Origin: Hyaloscypha bicolor E | Lineage: Eukaryota; Ascomycota; Leotiomycetes; Helotiales; Hyaloscyphaceae | Assembly: GCF_002865645.1 (NCBI RefSeq) | Contig: NW_020194684.1 | Location: 5,371,952-5,435,951 of the forward strand | Length of the DNA stretch: 64,000 nt | Reading direction: 5' to 3' | In this document: positions 10,168-22,033 of the stretch, in pieces | Position numbering within the stretch: the first letter of the stretch is position 1 | Layout of the letters: each line of letters starts with the position of its first letter | Translations under genes and position numbers: made by a program | The notes under the pieces: generated by a model | The model's database searches: none | Told to the model about the DNA's origin: nothing | Seen by the model: the letters and a program-made list of their open reading frames with translations, nothing else

Positions 10168-10838
10168 TCAAACTCCCAAATGTCGTGCCCTCGCAACCTT
10201 CTCCCTTTCCTGAAGATCCTTCTCCGCATATCTTGATATCACAGCATCAACTCTTTCTTTCGCTCTCGTCAAGCCCGTATCACCTATTTGCTTGAATTTG
10301 CCCCTCATTTCGTAAAGTTCTATTAAGGTTCTTGCACGCTTAATATCTTCATCTTGCTGTTCCTGAGGGGTACATCAGTTCCGTGCTTTTTCAGGGCCGT
10401 TCGAACTTCAACGAGGAATAGCTACCCACCTCCTCAACCAAAGCCGGTGTTCCAACACCGCTACTGGTGCCACTGGCCCTTCCACTGTCACTCTTCAGTG
10501 ATCGACTCTTCCCATTGAAATATCCACTTGAGTCAACCCTACTCAATCCCGGAGGAGATCTGGGCCCTACAATCCTCCTCCCAAGTTTATCGAACCTCGG
10601 TGGGTCAGGGAGTGAAGTTCTAGATCTCCCCTGCTTGGTGGACGAGAGAGCCTTGTGTGCGGAGAGGAGGGCTATGGCTGCATTGGGATCCTATCATGTT
10701 CCTGTGTCAGAATGTGGAGAGGTGAGGGCTGTGGAATGTGGGGACGTGGACACGGATGTGGAGCAGACTCACGGCATTTTGCAGTGTCTGTAAGTCCGCA
10801 ATAATCTGCGCGAACTGTAGGTTCTCTGTGGCAGACAT
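10168..10838 (-). CDS. Small three-exon hypothetical protein, 173 residues
   Basis: Rebuilt from exons 10773-10838, 10430-10690 and 10168-10362, each a whole number of codons, with donors GTGAGT and GTGGGT and acceptors TAG and CAG. The protein begins MSATENLQFAQIIADLQTLQ, an amphipathic helix, continues with a Ser/Arg-rich linker, and ends with a predicted coiled coil (EDIKRARTLIELYEMRGKF through RYAEKDLQEREKVARARHLG). I do not recognise the family. Helix-linker-helix architecture suggests a subunit of a larger complex. It is absent from single-frame ORF calls because no exon exceeds 90 codons, so automated annotation could miss it. Phase-perfect splicing and sensible composition support it. 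Confidence 0.72.
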
Positions 10839-11064
10839 TTCCCTCTGGAGCCGTGGCAAACGATGTTCTATTGAAATCGGGATAAAAGACGGTAGTTGTA
10901 GGCGGAATTGAAGTCCTCAATTCGCTGCATCTCCACCCGAGACATCCATCCAAGGGCCGTCCCCACTTCTTGCCGTCCACCTCTGAGTTTGACCAACCCT
11001 CATGGCTTCACAACACCACACATAAGGACGGGTAAATAGGACCCTCTCTCCCATTTTCCTCATC

Positions 11065-11899
11065 ATGTCACTTCTCTTTCGACGCAGTATCTCTTCAATG
11101 GCTTCGCTCAAAAAAGCTTCCAAGGTCGTGTGCATTGGCCGGAATTATGCGTGAGTTTCCTCCCTTTCTCCGAAGCCGGTACAGCAAGGCTGAAATTCTT
11201 TCCAGCGACCATATTACAGAATTGAGCAGCGCAAGGCCAAAGCAGCCGTTTTTCTTTTTGAAGCCCGCATCTTCGATCTTGGCTCCTGGTGAGGGTCCGG
11301 TGATAAGACCAAAAGGTGTGGATTTACATTATGAGGTCGAATTGGCTTTGATCATTGGCAAGCAAGTCAAGGACTTGGAAGCAGATGATGAGAAGGGCGC
11401 TATGGACGCGATTGAGAGTACGTTTCCTGCAAGTATTTTGGGCCAGTTAGAAACCCTGCTGACTGTGACAGGTTATGCGATGAGTATCGACATGACAGCT
11501 CGCAATGCCCAGAACGAAGCAAAGAAGAAGGGCCTCCCATGGTCCATTTCCAAAGGATTCGATACCTTCCTCCCAGTCAGCCAGATTATTCCCAAATCTG
11601 CGATCCCAGATCCTCATAATGTCGAGATATATCTCACAGTCAACGACAAAATCAGACAAAATGACTCGACAAACTTGATGCTGTTCCAGATCCCGCGAAT
11701 GCTTAGTGATATCTCGAAGGTCATGACTTTGGAGAAGGGAGATATTGTGATAACTGGAACGCCCAAGGGAGTGGGCTCAGTTGTACCAGGTGATATAATG
11801 AGAGCTGGCATAAAGGTTGGAGGGAAGGATATTCAGGAGGGGAAGATTGAAGTGGGAGTCGAGGAGTCCACAAGCACATATCAGTTCGCAGAGACATAG
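11065..11899 (+). CDS. Fumarylacetoacetate hydrolase-family protein (FAHD1-like)
   Basis: Three exons: 11065-11150, 11206-11417, 11472-11899; 241 residues. I start at ATG 11065 because it adds MSLLFRRSISS, a basic amphipathic leader consistent with mitochondrial import; a second ATG 33 bases later is the alternative. The FAH fold signatures are present: KVVCIGRNYADH, then GPVIRPKGVDLHYEVELALIIGK (metal-binding Glu pair), SIDMTARN with a ligand Asp, and GDIVITGTPKGVG near the C-terminus. FAHD1 proteins are Mg-dependent acylpyruvate hydrolases and oxaloacetate decarboxylases. Length agrees with the roughly 220-residue animal enzyme plus leader. The second intron is exactly 54 nt with no stop, so retention would insert 18 residues without breaking the frame. 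Confidence 0.88.
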
Positions 11900-11986
11900 A
11901 GACCAGTTTGTAGATATTGTACATTGGATTAGATACCCGCAGAAACTCCTGAGTTGTGAACCCAGAGGTCGTTTGCAGCTTATGCC

Positions 11987-12629
11987 TCAAGCCAGATTTG
12001 GATCTTGAATTTCTCCAGGCTTGGGAGCAGACTCAGCCATAACCCCGCATTTCTTGCACTTCCTCCTCTCTTCGCTGTCTCTGAATCCATTCACAGCCTC
12101 CTTAATCTGTGTGCCCAGGTCCGCGCAATGGAATGCAGCCTCGTCCACCACGCTGTGACAATTCGTGCAGTACCACCTCAACCTATCCAACGAGTCCTTC
12201 GGTCTTAGCTGTTCCAGAACAATTCCTACTGTATTCGCAAACCGCACAGGATTGTGTGGCGTATTAGGAGGCAGGAGGAACATTTCGCCTTCGCCGATGA
12301 TGATGTCCCTAAAGTTGCCTTCGTCGACAACCTTAAGCATCATCGCGCCTTTGTATTGGTAGAACCATTCCGCTGTCTCATTGATGTGGTAGTCGGTACG
12401 TGCATTTGGGCCTCCTACGATCTGGAGAGTCTTAGATCGTTTAACCGGAATTGCAATGGCAAAGTACTCACCATAACAGTAACATCCTTATTGTAAACGC
12501 AATAGTTGTTGATCGGAGGCTTCAAGAGGTGAGAGTTTTCCTCGAGCCTAACGAAGAATTAATTATTTACTTCAGCTTCTGGGCAGCATCGCGTTACCAT
12601 TTTGGCAGATTCAGTGGACTGGAAAGCAT
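11987..12629 (-). CDS. BNA1: 3-hydroxyanthranilate 3,4-dioxygenase
   Basis: Exons 12598-12629, 12472-12547 and 11987-12421 encode 180 residues, the usual size of the fungal enzyme. It is a cytosolic Fe(II) cupin that opens 3-hydroxyanthranilate in kynurenine-pathway NAD synthesis. Metal ligands are His48, Glu54 and His92 (RTDYHINETAEWFYQYKG and PPNTPHNPVRF), with substrate-binding Arg44 and Arg96 in the expected places. Two CxxC pairs at the C-terminus (Cys121/Cys124 and Cys158/Cys161) form the rubredoxin-like structural metal site found in yeast and bacterial members and lost in animals. It converges on the FAH-family gene with only 87 bp between stops. No other NAD-pathway gene is in the window. 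Confidence 0.95.
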
Positions 12630-13081
12630 TTTGATTTGTTGTTGTTTGAAAAAGGTGGCTGTTCGATATGGTGGGGTTATCAGTTCACTGCCCCTCAATT
12701 TATAATAATTCGAGCCGGCCGACGGCCCAGATCCGCGATCCGCTTCCGGCTCCTTACAGGGCTCTTCAGCGGCTCCACCGGGGTAAGATTACACCACAGG
12801 GCTGGGAGTAAATAGGAGTATTGACTACATCAAATGATTACTGTCCTCTTGGAACAATGGAGTCTCAGAAGTCTCAACGCATTTCGAAGCAGAATCTAAG
12901 CCATTTACAGTTTTACAGTATTCGACTGGTCGCTTAGCGCCCCCCTATTGCCCCTTGCTGAGGTGCTCGCTGCTATCCATTCAAAATGATAACCTGGTTT
13001 TTCCTTCAACCGATGTGTCTGGCACTATTCTAATCCATTAATTGATACCATGACCCTGGACGCATTTTACAATAACTTCTC
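12630..13081. other. Intergenic, BNA1 promoter and downstream gene 3' end
   Basis: 452 bp between BNA1's start and the stop of the next minus-strand gene, with a GC-rich patch around 12712-12785. No further feature is supported. Confidence 0.4.
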
Positions 13082-16000
13082 TCAGTACACTTTCTCTTTT
13101 CGCTCCCCATTTCCACCAAGACTTGAGGCATCGGACACATCCTTCATACGGTAGCTGAAATCCACCTCTCCAACCAGCTCTTTCACATGATCTACGATCC
13201 TGTGGATAGAATCAACCAGGCACCTTTGAGCGACCTCTATGACTGCAATTGCTCGGAACCCAGGCTCGTTGAGATTTTGGAGATCAAGAACATGTGTTTG
13301 TTCGTCGACTAAGTCGTCGGATGAGAATCGAACGTCAATGGGAGCTTTCAGGTAAGGAGGAAGAGCGTGACCATTGAGTGCAGATGCCGAGAGGAGTGCA
13401 AGGAGGGAGGTGATTTTGTGGGATATATTGCCGCTGTCTGATCTAGATCGTGCAAATTGTGAAAGCCAATTCGATGTTTGGGGGTCCTCTCTTAAAGTTC
13501 TGAAGCTTTCTGAAGCGTATGATATGATGGTGAGGTAACTAATCACACTGATTTACATGTTTTTGTTAGCTTTTGTGTTTCAACAATAGTCCTTAGGTCT
13601 TCATGAACAACCACTTACTCCTGAAGCTCGTCAATAATGGACTTGTAGACGTCCTTAGGAAAATCGCCACCCAATCGTGGCTCCCAGGCAAGGAATGATA
13701 AATTTTGCCTCATCGAAATGACCAATACTATCTGCTTGGCCAAAATTTCATGGCGCAATTTGGAAAGTCTCCGGCTCATGTCTCCGTCTGGTTGTGTCAG
13801 TCGTTCGTCGACAGTTGCGGTGACTGCGCTGACATAGTTGGCAAGCAGATATAAGGAAACACCAAGGTCTCTGCGAAGAACCGACCCTTCGGTGATGGGG
13901 ACAGGGAAGATGGTCCATATATAGGCAACGAAGCATCCTCCCGCCACTGTGAGAAGTCGAAATGGTGCTAATTTGTAGATGGGATAGAACTCCTGCCCTG
14001 TAGATGTTGCAATCTTAATTCCTATTACACGAACTTGCAACTCGTACCCTGCAGAAAACTTAGTCATTATCCGGGATAGCAGTGGGCCACTCACCAATAA
14101 TCAAAACGTGAGTAAGTGCGCCTGCAACAATAGCTACGAGAAATCGGGGAAACTTGGCAGCAAAGTAGAAATAGAACATTAGAAAGAAAAAGAAGAACAC
14201 TATGACGCCAGCAGTCTTTCCGTCGACCATATACCAATTGATGAAAGACCCAATCATCCCAAAGAGAGTGCAAGTCGTATTACCAAGCATGTTGAAGACA
14301 GCACTTCCCGATGTTGGGCTCATTCCAATGGCTATCATGACCAAAGCCCACACGACTCTCTGTTTGATAAAGAAAACGTGGCTATTCTTTAGATAAGCCA
14401 TGATACCAATACTCATGGTTGCAATGGTAACCCTGACACCGAACCTCACGGCATCACTTCCCAGGAACTTTGGGATAACTCCAAGATGTTCACCCAAAGC
14501 TTGTCTAGCATTTTTGGGGGGTAAATGCTCAGGATCCTTTGGTTTCTGGAAAGAGTCTCCAAGAGAGACTGTTTCACCTAGTGCTTCCATGTCCTCCGTA
14601 TCAGGCCCAGGCTCATCACCATTGACAAGGCCTTGAATGATCTTAATCAGGGTCTTGGATGCAGGGAAAATGAAGCGCTTCTTCGTCATTGTTCCATCCG
14701 AAACCTTCGATTCCGCGAATCGAACAATTGACAAGATAGCCTTTGCAGTCGAGTAAAGCAGAAATTCCATATAGAGAACGATATGCAGCCGTTTTGAGGC
14801 TGTGACTTCTCGTGCTTCCGTCTCAGAGTTTATGTCGTCTTGATTTGCTGGAGGCATCGTGTGCTTTGCGGTATTCTTGAAAACAGAGTTTAGGCCTTTC
14901 TCTTCTGCCCATCGCTGAAGCTCGGAGGATCTATCTTTCCGGAAATCTTGAATCCGCACTTCCAAATAATCTCCGAATTTGAGGTCTCCTGGTTTAGGTG
15001 GCCCTGTGCCAATCTCAACATCGCTTGGCCCTTTTTGTTTCGGACTGGGTGCGAGTTTGAGCAACACCATTGTATGCAAAATACTCTCGTCGAGGATTTG
15101 GACAACGGTCTCAAGGGATACTGAGAGGCCTTGGAACAGTTCTTGCCACCCGTCCTGCTCTGAGTCTGGGCTCGCTTCAAGGGCCTGCCCTGGTTCAGCG
15201 CCACCAAATCGACAATGAGCCCTTTCTGCAATATCTGCAATGGTGGAGACGCCGGTGATTGGAATCATAATGTCTCTGAGGAGCCCATGTACCATGTGGA
15301 TGTCCGTTTCGCGTAAATGTCCAAAGGCAATCTCACGCTTGGCGAACATAACGTCTTCTTGGAGTTTAGCCCCTAAGGAGAGAAGACCTGATGATGTTGA
15401 TTTTAAGGCAGAAGATTTTATGTTGCGTTCAGCTCCACTGGTCGTTGCATTGGTACCTCCAGGTTCTCCGGCAGAGCTGGAAAGCGCTGAATGGTGCAGG
15501 ACCTTTATAAACCCTAATTGCACCTGCAAGAGACCTCTGCAGGTTTGCAGGAACCCCGTGACTTCACCAAAGAAGACCTTCCTGGAGGATACCGGAATGA
15601 CGAGCAGCGAAACCCCTGCAGAAATTGCCTGTCCGGTAAGAAAACTGTATAACAACTCTTTCAGGAACTGTTGGCTACGGTCCACTGTCGATTCCTGCGG
15701 TCCATAAACGAAACCAACCATAACGAAGATGGTATATTGAATTCCGGGGATAGTGAATGCCGGTCGAATGGCTCGAAGAACGCTGATGCAGAATATGTTG
15801 AACATCAAGAAGATAGCATTGACTGCGGATGCGGAGGAGTTGTATCCATTGGCAACGGCAGGAGATGCTCCAGGCGGTGTTGTATGCTGTCGCGCCTTAA
15901 TTCCAGCCCATTGGCCCAAACAGACCATTCCAGCAGCAAAACAAGTCAGAAACTAGTTGGAAGTTGTTAGATAAACACGGAGGACGATTAGTTGCAAAGG

Positions 16001-16415
16001 AAAGTGATTCGATCTTGGAGAAGAAGGGGAAATCCAGGAGTAAGTAACTCACCAATGACAGAAACAAATTCAACAAGAACTTTCCGCGAGGGAGGATCGG
16101 AACAGTCGTGATCGAGATGACAATTATCAGGTATCCAAGATTCAAATAATGAACGGCAACTTTTTGACTCTGGTAGATTGCCATGCTAATGGTAGCAGCC
16201 ACGGCTGGCCTAACCATTATCATCACAACAAATCCATTGATTCCCAGTTTCTTCCAGATCCGCGTGAGTAGCTGTGGCTTTTTTGCTAGATCAGGCGCAG
16301 CATCTTCGTGAATGTGATCCGGGAGACCTGGATGAGCCTCCTTGCCGTTGTTGTGCCCTTGAGGTGACTTTGAGCTGTCCTTCTCAGCGTCAACATGCTC
16401 TGGAGAAGTCGCCAT
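13082..16415 (-). CDS. ArAE/FUSC-type multipass membrane protein (Bre4-like)
   Basis: Four exons (16053-16415, 14095-15952, 13619-14048, 13082-13547) sum to 1,038 residues. The N-terminus is a charged cytosolic tail, then two six-helix membrane blocks separated by a long cytosolic region. The first block contains FVVMIMVRPAVAATISMAIY and LGYLIIVISITTVPILPRGK; the second contains FGVRVTIATMSIGIMAYL, KQRVVWALVMIAIGMSPTSG and LVAIVAGALTHVLIIG, then YELQVRVIG. This duplicated layout is that of fungal ArAE_2/DUF2421 proteins related to bacterial aromatic-acid exporters and yeast Bre4 (brefeldin A sensitivity). The transported substrate is unknown; plasma-membrane or ER location is an inference. 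Donors are GTGAGT, GTGAGT and GTAAGT. Confidence 0.88.
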
Positions 16416-19400
16416 AGTCGTTCAATTTCTAGCGACTGTGAAAAGATATCCTATGCATCCGGTACGGCACATTTTTGTGGATAGAAAGGTTAGAAAATGG
16501 AGAGGAATATTTAAATGCCATCTTGATCTTCAGGGATTACTTTTCCTTCATATGGCGGGCAGAAAGCTGCCAATGGAAGGCAAGAAGTCGAAGATGGGCT
16601 GACAGAACTCGCATCTTCATCCCAACGGAAGCCTCGGATTGCGCTAGCCTACGGAGCCTGCATGATTACTATGCCCAGTGCAGGGCGTGTGCAAATCACC
16701 TCTGTGACTTGAAGCTAGAAATGTAAGGTGAAAAGGCAAACACTCACCACAGGTTGTCTGGGTCTTGGGTCGCATAGTGGTGGCAGGCCTCTAATTTATT
16801 GCAGACCTCAACTCTTTGTTAAAGGGTGCAATTCCTCCCAGGAGTTTGGCCCCCACCCCCTAAGAAAGACCGATGGTTTGAAGGATCCTCCAGCAGTAAT
16901 GGGCGTGATGCCGAGGTTAGCACACTCTCACTATTCAACGGTCTCAGGATCATCTGCTTTCACAATTGCGGTCGAAAGTCTGGCTTGCCAAAATCTATAT
17001 CTTCAGTCAGTACGACTTTCAATTGACCTTAAATGTTCCTTCGCTTAACATTCCTTTCATTCTGTGGTTCGAATTACCCCTTTGAACTGGAAACTGGCGG
17101 TTGGCTCAAATTCAGGTTAAACTAGTAGGAATTTTAGGATTCGGAGCATCTTCGTTTTTAACATCAGGTTGAAGCCGACATCTCCTTGCAGGCGACATTT
17201 CCCTGACCCTGACTCTTTCCTACTCATTTCCTTATGTCTTGAGTTTTGCTGAGGTGTAAAAGTCTGTGAAGACGGAGAGAACTTGCCTTCTTGAATCATA
17301 CTTTCCTGGTGCAATAACCATTTTCATGACACGCGCGGTCCAATGGTTGCCAGAGTCCCTTCGCTTTCTCAGAACATTGAGCTGTCTGAGCTGGGAACAG
17401 TGCGGACATGGTGATTGAGAAAAAATCAGGTATTCAAGTGGGGAAGTGGGAAAGCGATGAGATTGTTGCCCATAGATTTGTCTCATAGACCTTTCTCCTC
17501 TGTCCTCTCTCCTCTCCACTCTCTCCTCTCCCCCACTTCGTTGCTTCTGGGTGAGCTTGGGCCTCACCGCTGAAGGGCCTTCCCTGAAGCGACGGATTAA
17601 CTCAAAAGAACCGGATTTTTGATATATTTGAGCGAATCAAGAATTCCACTCACGTGATATAGCTTCATCAAATGAGAGTTGTCCAAATGCACGGAGAAAA
17701 GGAGACAAGGGGATTGATGGAGGGCTCACCGCTGTTTCCACAAACGGCTGGTTGCTTCTTCTTATTGCTTCTTGGGACTGTCAAATATGATATGCGTTAT
17801 GGTTGCGTGGAGAAAGGTGAGGGACGCACTGACGGAAACGGAAAGCTGCAGCTGCAAAGCAAAGAGCCGTGTTTAAGGAACACGCTTGTACCCCTTCGTG
17901 CCTCCGAGGCTTCCAGAGAACCTCGTGCGGGGATCACACCTCTGTCACATTCGCCTGAGGCGAAAATGCAGTGGTCAAAATGGTCATTGCTTTAAAAAAA
18001 AAAATGCTTGCTTTTCGGTATGTCTGGCTGAGACCAGTGACCAGCTCACCCGCATGGCGGGGTGTGTTTGAGACATTGAAGAAGAACAATGTGACAGAAA
18101 TCTCAGCGTGGCTTTCTGCAGTGATCCATCCTCTCACCCTATTTTGAATCCCTGCCCAAGGAACGAAGACACAGCCAGGAATCGGAAGCCGACGGAGCAG
18201 GCTTCAGATAGGCGGAATAGACAACTGGTGAGCCACAGCTGCTCTGGCAGCCGTGCAGCCGGGCAGCCCTGATCATTCGCGTTCCATGGCCGAAAGGGGA
18301 AAGGATAATATGGCCAAATGTGATATGCTTTCGGCGCTGCGCAAGTTCGCAACCCCTCCAAGTAAAGCTACCCCACGCTGGCCGCCGCCAGTCACACGAA
18401 ACTGGCTGCACAACACGTTAGCTGGTTCCCGCGCACCACACGCCAACAGCTCCGAGGGCCCCCGTGAAGCCGGCCTACAGTACCGTCCGAACATTTACGA
18501 AGCGTGGGTAACATGGCACTTGCTTGCGCTCGAGGGTTGCCTGGGAGGAAGAGCGGACCCAAAGCCACCGAGGCATGGATGCTGCACGCAAATCCCACCT
18601 CGATGAGAGTGCATCTGCAAAGCACAGATCGGGCAGCATCTGCATGTCATGGAGCTGGGCAAACGCTCCAGTATAGGCGCGTTCTCGAGCCATCCATCCA
18701 GGTGTTGCGCAGCCGAGTGCGTGAGCTGTGGTTGTGGAAGGGCATGGTACCTAGATCCCGAAAGGCAGGTAGTCGTAGGGTTGAATATAGATGCGCTATT
18801 CAGCCTGCGCTCACCGTTCGTGTCCAGGGCTAGGAAACAAAGCATTTGGAAAAAGGAAGTGCAAATACTTTGTTCTCCCAAGTATGGGATTGTGGTTGTG
18901 GTTGTGATTGTGATTGTGTGATTGTTATTTGCCGGCGGCGCGGCTGCACCAGCTCCTGGACAGTCTTTGACGAACAATGCTTGACAAAACGAAGAGTCCT
19001 CGGGGGTGATCGCCCATGTCCGTTGAGCCACCGACGGCCACGCACGGTCTCTATCACTATCGCTGACCATCCCACGTTGTTTCTGCCCCACCACTGTCTC
19101 GCTCCCTGAATCGTTTCCGCTGAAGACCGCCCCTCTCCGCCTCTAACAATGCCCTTTGACCCTACCGCGATTCACCCCCGCTTGACGACACCACTGCAAC
19201 CTCAACCTCAAACTCAACCTCTCAACCTTCAACTTCGACTCACCGGCCGCTACCCCTCCCCCATCGAGACGCCCCTTCACCAGATGTGCTAAACTTTGCT
19301 CAGCCCAGCCCGGCCGATCTCCGACTACCCTCTGTTGCCTGGCTTGCGCTCCCCAAGCAGCTGGTCCAACCTCTGGTCGTGCTGCGTACCGCTCGTGCAC

Positions 19401-19570
19401 CCTCGTCCTCGACAGAAAGAGTCCTCGTTCATCCGAGCTACACCAACCCAACATCCTCCCGCAAGAGCTCTCGCACGCGGTCAGCCATCTCTGCTACACA
19501 GCACAATACAAAGGTTCAGCTTCACATGGGCTATCGAGCCTTCTAGACAGGAAGGCGAGAGCTGGGCGCA
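16416..19570. other. Long gene-free interval with divergent promoters
   Basis: 3.15 kb between two divergently oriented genes. Small overlapping frames on both strands (the largest is 199 codons, minus, 18495-19094) have irregular composition and no family features. It holds a poly-A tract at 17994-18003, a CT-rich tract at 17490-17540 and a TTGTGR microsatellite at about 18890-18925. From about 19080 the C/T-rich, CAACCTCAAC-like sequence looks like the 5' leader of the WD40 gene. Confidence 0.45.
18889..18925 (+). repeat. TTGTGG/TTGTGA microsatellite
   Basis: Six-base units alternating TTGTGG and TTGTGA, about five to six copies. It is a simple repeat in a gene-free stretch. Confidence 0.7.
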
Positions 19571-22033
19571 ATGCTCCCGAATCCCTTGACCCCTCCCAAC
19601 GACTTCTCGGCCGAGGCTATCGAAACTGACACCGATAATGGCACAACAAGCGCTGTATCTGGACCGAATGACTACACGTCACAGCAACTCGCTACTCCAA
19701 TGAGTACCGCCGGTATGGGCCCCGAGTCTGTTGAGGGACGTGAGAGTACGGAGGATAGATCAGATATTCACAACATGAGTGATGAAGATCAAGACATGTC
19801 GGATGGCGGAGCAGCGTTGACAATGACTCTTTCCCACGCAGAAGAGCTGAATGCCGAGCTGGACCTACTGGACGCGGAAGTCATGGGCCATGACAATTTG
19901 GTTGGACTTTTCCTGGAGACTCACTACCCCTTGATAACCGAGAATCCATTTCAATACTCCAATTCATTCACCGCTCCGGATCCTTATCCAGACGAGTCTC
20001 TTGGTCAGCCAGAAGATGTTGCGGATGCATACATGCAAGGAACCGCCGATGCTACCAACTTACCAACATCGTTGTCTGCAGTGTCTCTCCAATTACAGCA
20101 TATTCAAGATGGACAGGAGCATGAGGAGTCCGCTGAGACCGCGGATGAGCTGCACGGAGCAGCATTCATAAACAACAGTACTCCCTCCATTCTCTTGCCC
20201 TTCCTCTCCTCTCCTGCCGCCAGCAATCTCAGTCTTGGGAATGCTCCACAGGCGGATTTCGTTTCACTGGGAGAGATAAACCTCCCGCAGGCCTCAGCTA
20301 GCCCAGCAAACCAACCTCTGCTGGGGGGCACTGAAGCATGGACTCCACTTCCTGCATTGGATGTTGCGATGCCACCTCAGGTCCTGCAGCCTACTATTCC
20401 CCACCCCTTCCTTTCTAACTTTCCAACTGCTCTTTGGGAGATCAGTTCCGATACTGACCCGAATGAAGTGGATGACCAGTCCAATCTAGGCCTGGGAGAG
20501 TTCCTCTACAACTGGGGCGTGTCAACCTCTCTCAGTGAAGAATCTAGGAAGCGTTCAAGGGGCCCAGCCTTGCCAGCACTCTACAGGCAAAGATCCGAAA
20601 AGCTTCTTCCGGTGCAAGTAAGCGACCTCCAAGGAGACAGATGTGACATTCAGCGAATCAATTGGAAGGAGCTCGGAGTATCAAGATTGGATGCAAGACA
20701 AATGAGACGTTCAACATACAGAAACTACACAAATCTGAGATTCTCCCACCAGTGGCATGTAAGTAGATCTTCCCGAATTTCTGAGCAAGTTGGATTCTGA
20801 TATTGCTAGCCACGGCTCAATGGCGCCAGATTATCAGACGACCAGGACTATTTCAGGTTCCGCCGAATGGATTTCGACCAAAACGTCAGTCTGTCACACT
20901 TTCAATTACGAAATCTTATGGCTTGTGCCTCTCGGGACCACGTCTTCTATGCGGGGAAGTCAATGATTCACCAATGGAATCCCAAGAGTGGCCTGAGCCC
21001 CGACACTGCCATGGATCTGACCGACCCCACCGTGCAACCATTTCATTCCTTCCAAGGAGGAATACAAATCTCAACTCTAACAGTCGCTCATGACATTCTG
21101 GTTGCTGGAGGATTTTGCGGTGAGTACGGATTGGTCAATTTGAGAGCTGAGAAAAACACCAAGCACACAGAAGGTCTCATCACAGATCATCCCAACAGCA
21201 TCACAAACCACGTCCAAGTTCACCTGTCGCGCAACTCCTCTCTTCCGTTGGCGTCCTTCTCATCAAACGATATGGGGATGCGTGTTCTTGATATCAGCAC
21301 CAATAAGTTCATCGCGGAACACAAATACGAACACGCAATCAACTGCAGCGCAGTGTCTCCAGATCAACGTCTTCGAGTTCTTGTTGGCGACACACGCTCA
21401 GTAATGATCTGCAACGCAGAAACTGGCGATATCCTCCAGAATCTTGAAGGTCACCGTGACTATGGATTCGCCTGCGACTGGGCAGATGACGGTTGGACAG
21501 TGGCCACTGGAAATCAAGACATGCAAGTTAAGATTTGGGATGCGCGGAAGTGGACAACTTCAAACGGTCTTGCCTGTCCCATCGCTACAGTGGCGGCTGA
21601 GATGGCTGGTGTCAGAAAGCTGAAGTTTTCTCCCTTGGGCTCTGGGAAGAGAGTCTTACTTGCAGCCGAGCCAGCGGATTTCATCAATGTGATCGACGCG
21701 GAAAGCTTCACCAGCAAGCAAGTGCTAAGTTTCTTTGGAGAAATCGGCGGCCTAGACTTCACAAATGATGGCCAGGATCTCTACGTGGCGATCTGTGATA
21801 ATATGAGAGGAGGCATTATGGAGTTTGAGAGGTGCGACTTAGCCAGCAACAGTCTCTACAACCTTGAGGAGTATGAAGACAACAAGGCCCGAAGACGGCA
21901 TAGGAGAAGACGTGAAGGATATGACTGGGCGGCAACCGATGATGATGTTGTTAATCACCCGAAGTCGAGAGGAACACATGAACAACGTCTGCGAAAAGCT
22001 GCTGCTTTGGGCACTACGATGGGTCATTTTTAG
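19571..22033 (+). CDS. WD40-repeat protein with acidic disordered N-terminus
   Basis: Exons 19571-20758 and 20810-22033, joined at GTAAGT..CTAG in phase 0, give 803 residues. The first about 390 residues are acidic and low-complexity (SDEDQDMSDG). After the junction HQWHPRLNGARLSDDQDYFR the C-terminal half folds as a WD40 propeller: NLEGHRDYGFACDWADDGW, GNQDMQVKIWDARKW, and other GH/WD-like blades. It resembles the uncharacterised fungal family that includes fission-yeast C2A9.03; plant homologues exist. Such proteins act as scaffolds or ubiquitin-ligase adaptors, but nothing here decides that. The end is basic (KARRRHRRRREGYDW), probably nuclear. An alternative upstream start cannot be excluded because the leader is long and stop-poor. 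Confidence 0.86.

Noticed and set aside
18495..19094. 199-codon minus-strand frame
   Set aside because: Irregular composition, simple-repeat content (Thr run from the microsatellite), no family features and no splice context.
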